A DNA stretch of 64,000 bases from Ridgeia piscesae (lineage: Eukaryota; Annelida; Polychaeta; Sabellida; Siboglinidae), in contig JAODUO010000419.1 in NCBI GenBank assembly GCA_025642075.2, positions 567,001 to 631,000 of the forward strand. The letters are read 5' to 3'. A program made the position numbers and the translations under genes. The notes below the pieces were generated by a model that was given only the letters and a program-made list of their open reading frames with translations, searched no databases and was not told the DNA's origin. Positions 51,501 through 61,565 of the stretch are shown piece by piece. The stretch's first letter is position 1; each line of letters opens with the position of its first letter.

Positions 51501-54500
51501 ACACTTCCACCCACCTCATAGAGACAACAGTTGACACATCCACCCACCTCACAGAGACAACAGTTGACACATCCACCCATCTCACAGAGACAACAGTTGA
51601 CACATCCACCCATCTCACAGAGACAAAAGTTGACACATCCATCCACCTCACAGAGACAACTGTTGACACATCCATCCACCTCATAGAGACAACAGTTGAA
51701 AAATCCATCCACCTAATAGAGACAACAGTTGACACTTCCACCCACCTCATAGAGACAACAGTTGACACATCCATCCACCTCATAGAGACAACAGTTTAAA
51801 CATTCAGCCACCTAATAGAGACAACAGTTGAAACATTCAGCCACCTCACAGAGACAACAGTTGACACATCCACCCACCTCACAGAAACAACAGTTGAAAC
51901 ATTCACCCACCTCACAGAGACAACAGTTGAAACATTCAGCCACCTCACAGAGACAACAGTTGACATATCCATCCACCTCACAGAAACAACAGTTGACACA
52001 TTCACCTACCTCACAGAGACAACAGTTGACACATTCACCCACCTCACAGAGACAACAATTGACACATCCACCCACCTCACAGAGACAACAATTGACACAT
52101 CCACCCACCTCACAGAGACAACAGTTGAACATTCAGCCACCTCACAGAGACAACAGTTGACACATTCACCCACCTCACAGAGACAACAGTTGACACATCC
52201 ACCCACCTCACAGATATAATAGTTGACACATCCACCCACCTCACAGAGACAACAGTTAACACATTCACCCACCTCACAGAGACAACTATTGACACATTCA
52301 CCCAACTCACAGAGACAACAGTTGACACACCACCCACCTCACAGAGACAACAGTTGACACATCCACCCATCTCACAGAGACAACAGTTGACACATCCACC
52401 CATCTCACAGAGACAAAAGTTGACACATCCATCCACCTCACAGAGACAACTGTTGACACATCCATCCACCTCATAGAGACAACAGTTGACACATCCATCC
52501 ACCTCATAGAGACAACAGTTGACACATCCACCCACCTCATAGAGACAACAGTTGAAAAATCCATCCACCTAATAGAGACAAAAGTTGACACTTCCACCCA
52601 CTTCATAGAGACAACAGTTGACACATCCATCCACCTCATAGAGACAACAGTTGACACATCCACCCATCTCACAGAGACAAAAGTTGACACATCCATCCAC
52701 CTCACAGAGACAACTGTTGACACATCCATCCACCTCATAGAGACAACAGTTGACACATCCATCCACCTCATAGAGACAACAGTTGATACATCCATCCACC
52801 TCATAGAGACAACAGTTGAAAAATCCATCCACCTAATAGAGACAAAAGTTGACACTTCCACCCACCTCATAGAGACAACAGTTGACACATCCATCCACCT
52901 CATAGAGACAACAGTTGACACATCCATCCACCTCATAGAGACAACAGTTGAAAAATCCATCCACCTAATAGAGACAAAAGTTGACACTTCCACCCACCTC
53001 ATAGAGACAACAGTTGACACATCCATCCACCTCATAGAGACAACAGTTGATACATCCATCCACCTCATAGAGACAACAGTTGAAAAATCCATCCACCTAA
53101 TAGAGACAAAAGTTGACACTTCCACCCACCTCATAGAGACAACAGTTGACACATCCATCCACCTCATAGAGACAACAGTTGACACATCCACCCACCTCAT
53201 AGAGACAACAGTTGAAAAATCCATCCACCTAATAGAGGCAACAATTGACACATCCACCCACCTCATAGAGACAACAGTTGAAACATTCAGCCACCACACA
53301 GAGACAACAGTTGACATATCCACCCACCTCATAGAGACAACAGTTGACACATCCACCCACCTCATAGAGACAACAGTTGAAACATTCAGCCACCACACAG
53401 AGACAACAGTTGACATATCCACCCACCTCATAGAGACAACAGTTGACACATCCACCCACCTCATAGAGACAACAGTTGAAAAATCCATCCACCTAATAGA
53501 GGCAACAATTGACACATCCACCCACCTCATAGAGACAACAGTTGAAACATTCAGCCACCACACAGAGACAACAGTTGACATATCCACCCACCTCATAGAG
53601 ACAACAGTTGACACATCCATCCACCTAATAGAGACAAAAGTTGACACATTCACCCACCTCACAGAGACAACAGTTGACACATCCACCCACCTCACAGAGA
53701 CAACAGTTGACACATCCACCCACCTCACGGAGGCAACAATTGACACATACACCCACCTCACAGAGACAACAGTTGAAACATTCAGCCACCTAATATACAA
53801 CAGTTGAAACATTCAGCCACCTCACAGAGACAACAGTTGACACATCCACCCACCTCACAGAAACAACAGTTGTAACATTCACCCACCTCAAAGAGACAAC
53901 AGTTGAAACATTCAGCCACCTCACAGAGACAACAGTTGACATATCCACCCACCTCACAGAAACAACAGTTGACACATTCACCTACCTCACAGAGACAACA
54001 GTTGACACATTCACCCACCTCACAGAGACAACAGTTGACACATCCACCCACCTCACAGAGACAACAGTTGACATATTCACCCACCCCACAGAGACAACAG
54101 TTGACACATCCACCCACCTCACAGAGACAACAGTTGACATATTCACCCACCCCACAGAGACAACAGTTGACACATCCACCCACCTCACAGAGACAACAGT
54201 TGACATATTCACCCACCTCACAGAGACAACAGTTGACATATTCACCCACCCCACAGAGACAACAGTTGACACATCCACCCACCTCACAGAGACAACAGTT
54301 GACATATTCACCCACCCCACAGAGACAACAGTTGACACATCCACCCACCTCACAGAGACAACAGTTGACATATTCACCCACCTCACAGAGACAACAGTTG
54401 AGATATCCACCCACCTCACAGAGACAACAGTTGACACATCCACCCACCTCACAGAGACAACAGTTGACATATTCACCCACCCCACAGAGACAACAGTTGA

Positions 54501-57500
54501 CACATCCACCCACCTCACAGAGACAACAGTTGACATATTCACCCACCCCACAGAGACAACAGTTGACACATCCACCCACCTCACAGAAACAACAGTTGAC
54601 ACATTCACCTACCTCACAGAGACAACAGTTGACACATTCAGCCACCTCACAGAGACAACAGTTGACACATCCACCCACCTCACAGAGACAACAGTTGAAA
54701 CATTCAGCCACCTCACAGAGACAACCGTTGACACATCCATCCACCTCACAGAGACAACTGTTGACACATCCATCCACTTCATAGAGACAACAGTTGACAC
54801 ATCCACCCACCTCATAGAGACAACAGTTGATAGATCCATCCACCTCATAGAGACAACAGTTGACACATCCACCCACCTCATAGAGACAACAGTTGAAAAA
54901 TCCATCCACCTAATAGAGACAAAAGTTGACACATTCACCCACCTCATAGAGACAACAGTTGACACATCCACCCACCTCATAGAGACAACAGTTGATAGAT
55001 CCATCCACCTCATAGAGACAACAGTTGACACATCCACCCACCTCATAGAGACAACAGTTGAAAAATCGATCCACCTAATAGAGACAACAGTTGACACTTC
55101 CACCCACCTCATAGAGACAACAGTTGACACATCCATCCACCTCATAGAGACAACAGTTGACACATCCACCCACCTCATAGAGACAACAGTTGAAAAATCC
55201 ATCCACCTAATAGAGACAAAAGTTGACACATTCACCCACCTCACAGAGACAACAGTTGAACATTCAGCCACTTCATAGAGACAACAGTTGAGATATCCAC
55301 CCATCTCACAGAGACAACAGTTGACACATTCACCCACCTCACAGAGACAACAGTTGACACATCCACCCACCTCACAGATATAATAGTTGACACATCCACC
55401 CACCTCACAGAGACAACAGTTAACACATTCACCCACCTCACAGAGACAACTATTGACACATTCACCCAACTCACAGAGACAACAGTTGACACATCCACCC
55501 ACCTCACAGAGACAACAGTTGACACATCCACCCATCTCACAGAGACAAAAGTTGACACATCCACCCATCTCACAGAGACAAAAGTTGACACATCCATCCA
55601 CCTCACAGAGACAACTGTTGACACATCCATCCACCTCATAGAGACAACAGTTGACACATCCACCCACCTCATAGAGACAACAGTTGATACATCCATCCAC
55701 CTCATAGAGACAACAGTTGAAAAATCCATCCACCTAATAGAGACAACAGTTGACACTTCCACCCACCTCATAGAGACAACAGTTGACACATCCATCCACC
55801 TTATAGAGACAACAGTTGACACATCCACCCACCTCATAGAGACAACAGTTGAAAAATCCATCCACCTAATAGAGGCAACAATTGACACATCCACCCACCT
55901 CATAGAGACAACAGTTGAAACATTCAGCCACCTCACAGAGACAACAGTTGACATATCCACCCACCTCATAGAGACAACAGTTGACACATCCATCCACCTC
56001 ATAGAGACAACAGTTGACACATCCACCCACGTCATAGAGACAACAGTTGAAAAATCCATCCACCTAATAGAGACAAAAGTTGACACATTCACCCACCTCA
56101 CAGAGACAACAGTTGACACATCCACCCACCTCACGGAGGCAACAATTGACACATACACCCACCTCACAGAGACAACAGTTGAAACATTCAGCCACCTAAT
56201 ATACAACAGTTGAAACATTCAGCCACCTCACAGAGACAACAGTTGACACATCCACCCACCTCACAGAAACAACAGTTGTAACATTCACCCACCTCAAAGA
56301 GACAACAGTTGAAACATTCAGCCACCTCACAGAGACAACAGTTGACATATCCACCCACCTCACAGAAACAACAGTTGACACATTCACCTACCTCACAGAG
56401 ACAACAGTTGACATATTCACCCACCTCACAGAGACAACAGTTGACACATCCACCCACCTCACAGAGACAACAGTTGAGATATCCACCCACCTCACAGAGA
56501 CAACAGTTGACACATCCACCCACCTCACAGAGACAACAGTTGACATATTCACCCACCCCACAGAGACAACAGTTGACACATCCACACACCTCACAGAGAC
56601 AACAGTTTACACATCCACCCACCTCACAGAGACAACAGTTGACATATCCACCCACCTCACAGAGACAACAGTTGACATATCCACCCACCTCACAGAGACA
56701 ACAGTTGACACATTCACCCACCTCACAGAGACAACAGTTTACACATCCACCCACCTCACAGAGACAACAGTTGACATATTCACCCACCCCACAGAGACAA
56801 CAGTTGACACATCCACCCACCTCACAGAGACAACAGTTGACATATTCACCCACCCCACAGAGACAACAGTTGACACATCCACACACCTCACAGAAACAAC
56901 AGTTGACACATTCACCTACCTCACAGAGACAACAGTTGACACATTCAGCCACCTCACAGAGACAACAGTTGACACATCCACCCACCTCACAGAGACAACA
57001 GTTGAAACATTCAGCCACCTCACAGAGACAACAGTTGACACATCCACCCATCGCACAGAGACAAACGTTGACACATCCATCCACCTCACAGAGACAACTG
57101 TTGACACATCCATCCACTTCATAGAGACAACAGTTGACACATCCACCCACCTCATAGAGACAACAGTTGATAGATCCATCCACCTCATAGAGACAACAGT
57201 TGAAAAATCGATCCACCTAATAGAGACAACAGTTGACACTTCCACCCACCTCATAGAGACAACAGTTGACACATCCATCCACCTCATAGAGACAACAGTT
57301 GACACATCCACCCACCTCATAGAGACAACAGTTGAAAAATCCATCCACCTAATAGAGACAAAAGTTGACACATTCACCCACCTCACAGAGACAACAGTTG
57401 ACACATCCACCCACCTCATAGAGACAACAGTTGAAACATTCAGCCACCTCACAGAGACAACAGTTGACATATCCACCCACCTCATAGAGACAACAGTTGA

Positions 57501-60500
57501 CACATCCATCCACCTCATAGAGACAACAGTTGACACATCCATCCACCTCATAGAGACAACAGTTGACACATCCATCCACCTCATAGAGACAACAGTTGAC
57601 ACATCCACCCACGTCATAGAGACAACAGTTGAAAAATCCATCCACCTAATAGAGACAAAAGTTGACACATTCACCCACCTCACAGAGACAACTGTTGACA
57701 CATCCACCCATCTCACAGAGACAACAGTTGACACATCCACCCATCTCACAGAGACAAAAGTTGACACATTCAGCCACCTCACAGAGAGAACAGTTGACAC
57801 ATCCACCCACCTCACAGAGACAACAGTTGACATATTCACCCACCCCACAGAGACAAGAGTTGACACACCCACCCACCCCACAGAGACAAGAGTTGACACA
57901 TTCACCCACCTCACAGAGACAACTGTTGACACATTCACCCACCTCACAGAGACAACTATTGACACATTCACCCACCTCACAGAGACAACAGTTGACACTT
58001 CCACCCACCTCACAGAGACAACAGTTGACACTTCCACCCACCTCACAGAGACAACAGTTGACACTTCCACCCACCTCACAGAGACAACAGTTGACACATC
58101 CACCCACCTCACAGAGACAACAGTTGACACATCCACCCATCTCACAGAGACAACAGTTGACACATCCACCCATCTCACAGAGACAAAAGTTGACACATCC
58201 ATCCACCTCACAGAGACAACTGTTGACACATTCACCCACCTCATAGAGACAACAGTTGACACTTCCACCCACTTTACAGAGACAACAGTTGACACTTCCA
58301 CCCACCTCACAGAGACAACAGTTGACACATCCACCCACCTCACAGAGACAACAGTTGACACATCCACCCATCTCACAGAGACAACAGTTGACACATCCAC
58401 CCACCTCACAGAGACAAAAGTTGACACATCCACCCACCTCACAGAGACAACTGTTGACACATTCACCCACTTTACAGAGACAACAGTTGACACTTCCACC
58501 CACCTCACAGAGACAACAGTTGACACATCCACCCATCTCACAGAGACAACAGTTGACACATCCATCCACCTCACAGAGACAACTGTTGACACATCCACCC
58601 ATCTCACAGAGACAACAGTTGACACATCAACCCATCTCACAGAGACAACAGTTGACACATCCATCCACCTCACAGAGACAACAGTTGACACATCAACCCA
58701 TCTCACAGAGACAACAGTTGACACATCCATCCACCTCACAGAGACAACTGTTGACACATCCACCCATCTCACAGAGACAACAGTTGACACATCCACCCAC
58801 CTCACAGAGACAACAGTTGACACATCCACCCATCTCACAGAGACAACAGTTGACACATCCACCCATCTCACAGAGACAACAGTTGACACATCCACCCATC
58901 TCACAGAGACAACAGTTGACACTTCCACCCACCTCACAGAGACAACAGTTGACACATCCACCCATCTCACAGAGACAACAGTTGACACATCAACCCATCT
59001 CACAGAGACAACAGTTGACACATCCATCCACCTCACAGAGACAACTGTTGACACATCCACCCATCTCACAGAGACAACAGTTGACACATCCACCCATCTC
59101 ACAGAGACAAAAGTTGACACATCCATCCACCTCACAGAGACAACTGTTGACACATCCACCCACCTCATAGAGACAACAGTTGACACATTCACCCACCTCA
59201 TAGAGACAACAGTTGACACATTCACCCACCTCACAGAGACAACATTTGACACATCCACCCATCTCACAGAGACAACAGTTGACACATCCACCCACCTCAC
59301 AGAGGCAACAGTTGACACATCCACCCACCTCACAGAGACAACAGTTGACACATACCTCTCTTTTTCTTCTTTTTTGTCTCCATGTCTCCTACTACACATT
59401 TCTTCAGCATTGAACTGGCATTCACCCATTTATGCACCTACAACACAGTTAGTAGTAAAACTAGTAATACCACCTCATCTGTGCCTTTGTAAGCAACACA
59501 TTTGATCTTAATCCAGGTCCACATTAATCATCAATAATTATTTATTATTATTTATTTTTAACATTTATTATTATTGTTATTAACCGATTAGATCCTAGAA
59601 CGGCCGTGCATGGCCGCTCTGCCCAGTCCTACAACGGCCGCCACCGGCCAGACACAGGACCTTGTATTCAACAAATTCCTGGCGATTAACTACTGCACTA
59701 AATGCTCCCAAATTTTAACACAACCTAGCGGATACAGTTTCCAACAACACCAGCTTGTCATGTGCATGGGTTGCCATATTGAAAATTTGTATTTACATTG
59801 ATTTTCTTCGAGTGCTTTTTCGTCCAACTTTGCCGTTGTCGTCATGTTTTCGGCAACTGATGTTGCACAAATGGTGTGGGATAGTGACAGCGATGATGGT
59901 GAAATGGAAGGGGATCGGATGTGGAAATTGAGGAACATGTAAGTAGTTTTTTCTGTAAGAATTATTGCTTCCATCATGTCGCTAAAAAAGTAAAAGTTGG
60001 CTGTCAATGTCATCGCTTCGGCACGACTGAGCTGGACTACGTCTACGACCGTTCGATGTACATCGATTCCATCTCTTGTGTTATTTTTACACTCATGTTA
60101 TATACTGTTGTTGACATTATCTGGATGTATGACATATTTCAACCATACAGTGACTTATATGAATAATTAATAATTATACATTTCTATGGCTATGTTGAAT
60201 ACAACTTTTGTCAAATTCTGACAGCTGTCAGTGTCAGTGCCGAGTACATGTGTACCTGGCTGTTTTTGTCTGGATGTGTTGCACTTCTGTTCTGTTGATG
60301 TTACTTCTAACCTCAGCCACCAGCTATTGTGTTTTATTATGTTGTCATTATATATAATTGTTCATATTTCATAATTGTTTATAATTATATTTCTCTCATT
60401 TCATGTTTATTTATTTTGACTTTTTTTATTACAGGAAGAAGAAAAGAAGAAGACGAAGAAGAATTATGTTTTCTTCGACCAGTATTTCACACAAAACACA

Positions 60501-61565
60501 TATACACTATACCATTTCAAACAACTCAAAACAACACAAATATAAATTTATTCAATACAACAATGAACAGACACAATGTTTTGTTTGTCAATAAACACTG
60601 TTGCAACTAATTTGATTGATTCAATGGCTTTATTACAGAAATATTTCAATACATGCCTGTATAACACAATGTTGGCCATTTTGAAAATAGTTTGCCTGAC
60701 AAAAATTATGAAAATATAGTGTAACTTGAAAACGAACCGTCAGAATGTTATAATGTTTTCACTGTTGCAAAGCTAACACATATAGCTGATTGTTTTCACT
60801 GGGTTGAATAGGGTAGTGGCAGAGGTTCAATTAAGTAGAATAACTATTTTTAACAAATTTATTATTTGCTTTGCAAATTGTGGTCAAGTGTCAACATTTT
60901 ATGACTAAATCATATTTCTATGTGTACAGGCATTGTGGAGAAATTAGTACTCTTCAAAATAAACACAACTTGTAATTAACAATATTGAATAGATTTTTTT
61001 CTACAGATTTGTTAACACATAGAAGTAAAATCGCTCAAAAAATGCCATAAATCCTGGGAACAAGAGGGCATGTTTAAAAAAAATCCTAGGGCCTAATGGG
61101 TTAATTAAATAATATATTTATCTATTTATAAATTTTACTCTCTTGTATTATAACAAATATGTGTATTATGTAGAATAATTATATCAACTTCCATGTTGCC
61201 TTTTCACCACATAATATTATTGTATAAATGTGGTGCTATATTATCAGTAAAAATGTACACAAACAGTTACATATTATTAGCCTTACTTAGATTTATGGAC
61301 GTCTTTGTTAAGAAGTGACTTTAAATTTATAGGAATATGGAGTTGATTCCAGATGTTTTGCACATCAAGGTACATATATTATTATCATGCACCATAATTA
61401 TTATAAATATAATACTAAGTGTGTGTTCTGTTTCCTGGAAACTGCAGGACATTGGCAGACTTACCTCATCAAACAATTTTGTGCCATCTTTTCCTGCTGC
61501 CCTCATCAGCTCTGGCACACCCCCAGGGTGAAAGTCCATATAAGGCGTGATGTTGTAAACTTTAC
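39096..61565 (-). CDS. CYB5R4: Cytochrome b5 reductase 4 (NCB5OR), 13 exons, N-terminus not in window
   Basis: Exons in gene order: 61565-61465, 59437-59356, 48769-48713, 47459-47402, 46045-45894, 45619-45587, 44887-44762, 43659-43519, 42972-42820, 42011-41857, 40910-40824, 39798-39634, 39150-39096 (stop TGA). All have AG/GT borders, and phases agree except one extra base in 42011-41857. They encode about 453 residues. Domains: cytochrome b5 with both heme His ligands (HPGG and VHKWVN); a Ser/Lys-rich linker; CS domain ([18 protein letters not shown]); then the FAD domain ([30 protein letters not shown]), AAGTGF and CACGPTEF of the NAD(P)H domain; end [13 protein letters not shown]. The order b5-CS-reductase is unique to CYB5R4, a soluble ER-associated NAD(P)H oxidoreductase. 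The human protein is about 520 residues, so roughly 70 N-terminal residues are missing here. Confidence 0.95.
39634..39798 (-). CDS. CYB5R4: CYB5R4 exon, C-terminal NAD(P)H-domain part
   Basis: Reads [29 protein letters not shown] and [12 protein letters not shown]. The CGPxxF motif is the ferredoxin-reductase-type end of the pyridine-nucleotide site. Acceptor CATTAACAG, donor ACA|GTAAGT. Confidence 0.93.
40377..40797. mobile_element. Inverted-repeat (MITE-like) element in a CYB5R4 intron
   Basis: The left end GACCCCGGCTGACCAAATGA and then GTGATAAGT is the inverse of the right end (about 40757-40797, which on the other strand reads GACCCTGGCTGACCAAATTG and then AGTGATAAGT). About 420 bp, no coding frame. 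Confidence 0.65.
40824..40910 (-). CDS. CYB5R4: CYB5R4 exon
   Basis: Reads [20 protein letters not shown] and on to [12 protein letters not shown]-x-x-x-DIxW is a conserved CYB5R4 stretch in the nucleotide domain. Acceptor TTCTTTTGTAG, donor CAACAG|GTATTT. The Arg codons at both ends are split AG|A. Confidence 0.92.
41857..42011 (-). CDS. CYB5R4: CYB5R4 exon with a one-base frameshift
   Basis: Reads [20 protein letters not shown] then [11 protein letters not shown] in frame. It then runs into a TGA 12 codons later unless one base is dropped from TTT (AAA on plus, 41914-41916). With the shift the frame gives TPMAG and stays open to the donor AG|GTCAGT in the phase required by the next exon. 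The length of 155 nt is one more than the flanking phases allow. Confidence 0.9.
42240..42605. repeat. Polypyrimidine (CCCT/CT)n tract in a CYB5R4 intron
   Basis: CTCCCTCCCTGCC-type repeats, about 360 bp. It is polypurine on the transcribed sense strand of CYB5R4. Confidence 0.93.
42820..42972 (-). CDS. CYB5R4: CYB5R4 exon, FAD-binding part
   Basis: Reads [18 protein letters not shown]... and [23 protein letters not shown] takes the place of the RxYS/T flavin-phosphate motif, as the family has K-P-Y-T. Acceptor TTGTCACAG, donor ATTG|GTACGT. Confidence 0.93.
43519..43659 (-). CDS. CYB5R4: CYB5R4 exon, start of the FAD domain
   Basis: Reads [20 protein letters not shown] then [18 protein letters not shown] and VPxGxHVY are conserved in the cytochrome-b5-reductase fold. 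Acceptor CCTTTCAG, donor TCAG|GTGAGA. Confidence 0.93.
43820..44041 (-). mobile_element. tRNA-derived SINE, copy 2 (CYB5R4 intron)
   Basis: On the minus strand it opens GGGAGTGGTGGTCGCATGGT (box A-like) and has box B GGTTCAATCCC in a tRNA-like head (44041-43968), then an unrelated body shared with the copy at 21718-21942. The anticodon stem does not pair, so it is not a tRNA gene. It is inserted in the same orientation as the host gene. Confidence 0.9.
44762..44887 (-). CDS. CYB5R4: CYB5R4 exon, CS-domain end
   Basis: Reads [20 protein letters not shown] then NWTHIGKSL. This matches the last strand of the p23/CS fold (xVEIxLxK...W...G). Acceptor CTCTATTCAG, donor AGAG|GTAAAG. Confidence 0.9.
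45587..45619 (-). CDS. CYB5R4: CYB5R4 33-nt micro-exon
   Basis: Reads [10 protein letters not shown] between AG (TTTTTCAG) and donor AATG|GTAAGG. Its phase joins both neighbours exactly. Confidence 0.85.
45894..46045 (-). CDS. CYB5R4: CYB5R4 exon, CS domain
   Basis: Reads [20 protein letters not shown] and continues with [18 protein letters not shown]. The Y-x-W-x-Q start is diagnostic of CS/p23 domains. Acceptor CTTGCGTGCAG, donor CTAG|GTTGGT. Confidence 0.94.
47402..47459 (-). CDS. CYB5R4: CYB5R4 linker exon
   Basis: Reads [18 protein letters not shown], a low-conservation linker before the CS domain, identified by splice sites (TTTCAACAG, CCAAG|GTAGAG) and phase. Confidence 0.8.
47671..47725. 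repeat. (AT)n microsatellite
   Basis: Two (AT) runs joined by a TATTAT break, in a CYB5R4 intron. Confidence 0.95.
48346..48537. repeat. (TATC)n then (TA)n compound microsatellite
   Basis: About 23 tetramers TATC, a short ACATACA spacer and about 40 TA dinucleotides. Confidence 0.96.
48713..48769 (-). CDS. CYB5R4: CYB5R4 linker exon after the giant repeat intron
   Basis: Reads [18 protein letters not shown]. Acceptor TTGACCATTTCAG, donor AAAG|GTATTG. The phase matches 59356 upstream (G|AG gives Glu) and 47459 downstream. Confidence 0.8.
48831..59352. repeat. 10.5-kb minisatellite of a 33-bp unit (about 320 copies) filling a CYB5R4 intron
   Basis: The plus-strand unit begins ACACATCCACCCACC, continues TCACAGAG and ends ACAACAGTTG (33 bp). 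Variants include CATAGAG for CACAGAG, ATATTC, ATTCAG and AAATCC at the left part, and TTCC for ATCC. It occupies nearly all of the 10,586-bp intron between exons 59356 and 48769. The right end of the array is 3 bp from the exon and the left end is 61 bp from the acceptor. 33 is a multiple of three and the unit has few stops, so long open frames (up to 837 codons) appear on both strands. These are not genes. Confidence 0.98.
53780..57215. repeat. Higher-order duplication inside the 33-bp array (offset 2406 bp)
   Basis: A rare shortened unit, CACCTAATATACAACAGTTG, is found at about 53788 and again at about 56194. Its neighbours on both sides repeat in the same order, including CCTCAAAGAG at 53887 and 56293 and TACACCCACC at 53747 and 56153. 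This shows a block of at least about 0.5 kb copied with a 2406-bp offset. Confidence 0.85.
59356..59437 (-). CDS. CYB5R4: CYB5R4 exon with the second heme His
   Basis: Reads [20 protein letters not shown] then TKKKKKR. The His of VHKWVN is the distal b5 heme ligand in this family. Acceptor TTGTGTTGTAG, donor GAGAG|GTATGT. The repeat array begins at the third intron base. Confidence 0.93.
59584..61100. mobile_element. piggyBac-like non-autonomous element with TTAA target duplication
   Basis: It starts CCGATTAGATCCTAGAACGG just after TTAA (59580-59583) and ends CCTAGGGCCTAATGGG just before TTAA (61101-61104). The inverted ends match (CCSATTAGRYCCTAG), as expected for piggyBac. Subterminal GC palindromes (AACGGCCGTGCATGGCCGC) are present. 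59844-59940 reads [20 protein letters not shown], an acidic start reminiscent of piggyBac transposase N-termini, and ends at a donor-like ACATG|TAAGT. There is no DDD catalytic core, so it is a deletion derivative. Confidence 0.8.
61465..61565 (-). CDS. CYB5R4: CYB5R4 exon, cytochrome b5 heme-binding HPGG
   Basis: Reads [20 protein letters not shown] then [13 protein letters not shown]. The His of HPGG (codons at 61530-61519) is the proximal heme ligand. Acceptor CATTGATTGCAG, donor GATGAG|GTAAGT. It begins with two bases of a codon started in an upstream exon. Confidence 0.95.

Noticed and set aside
56916..59429. 837-codon open frame (and other long frames on both strands across 48779-59429)
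   Set aside because: It is the 33-bp minisatellite read in a stop-free frame. The unit length is a multiple of three, all frames are equally repetitive, and the region is a CYB5R4 intron. The first residues of the frame are a shifted reading of the 59356-59437 exon.
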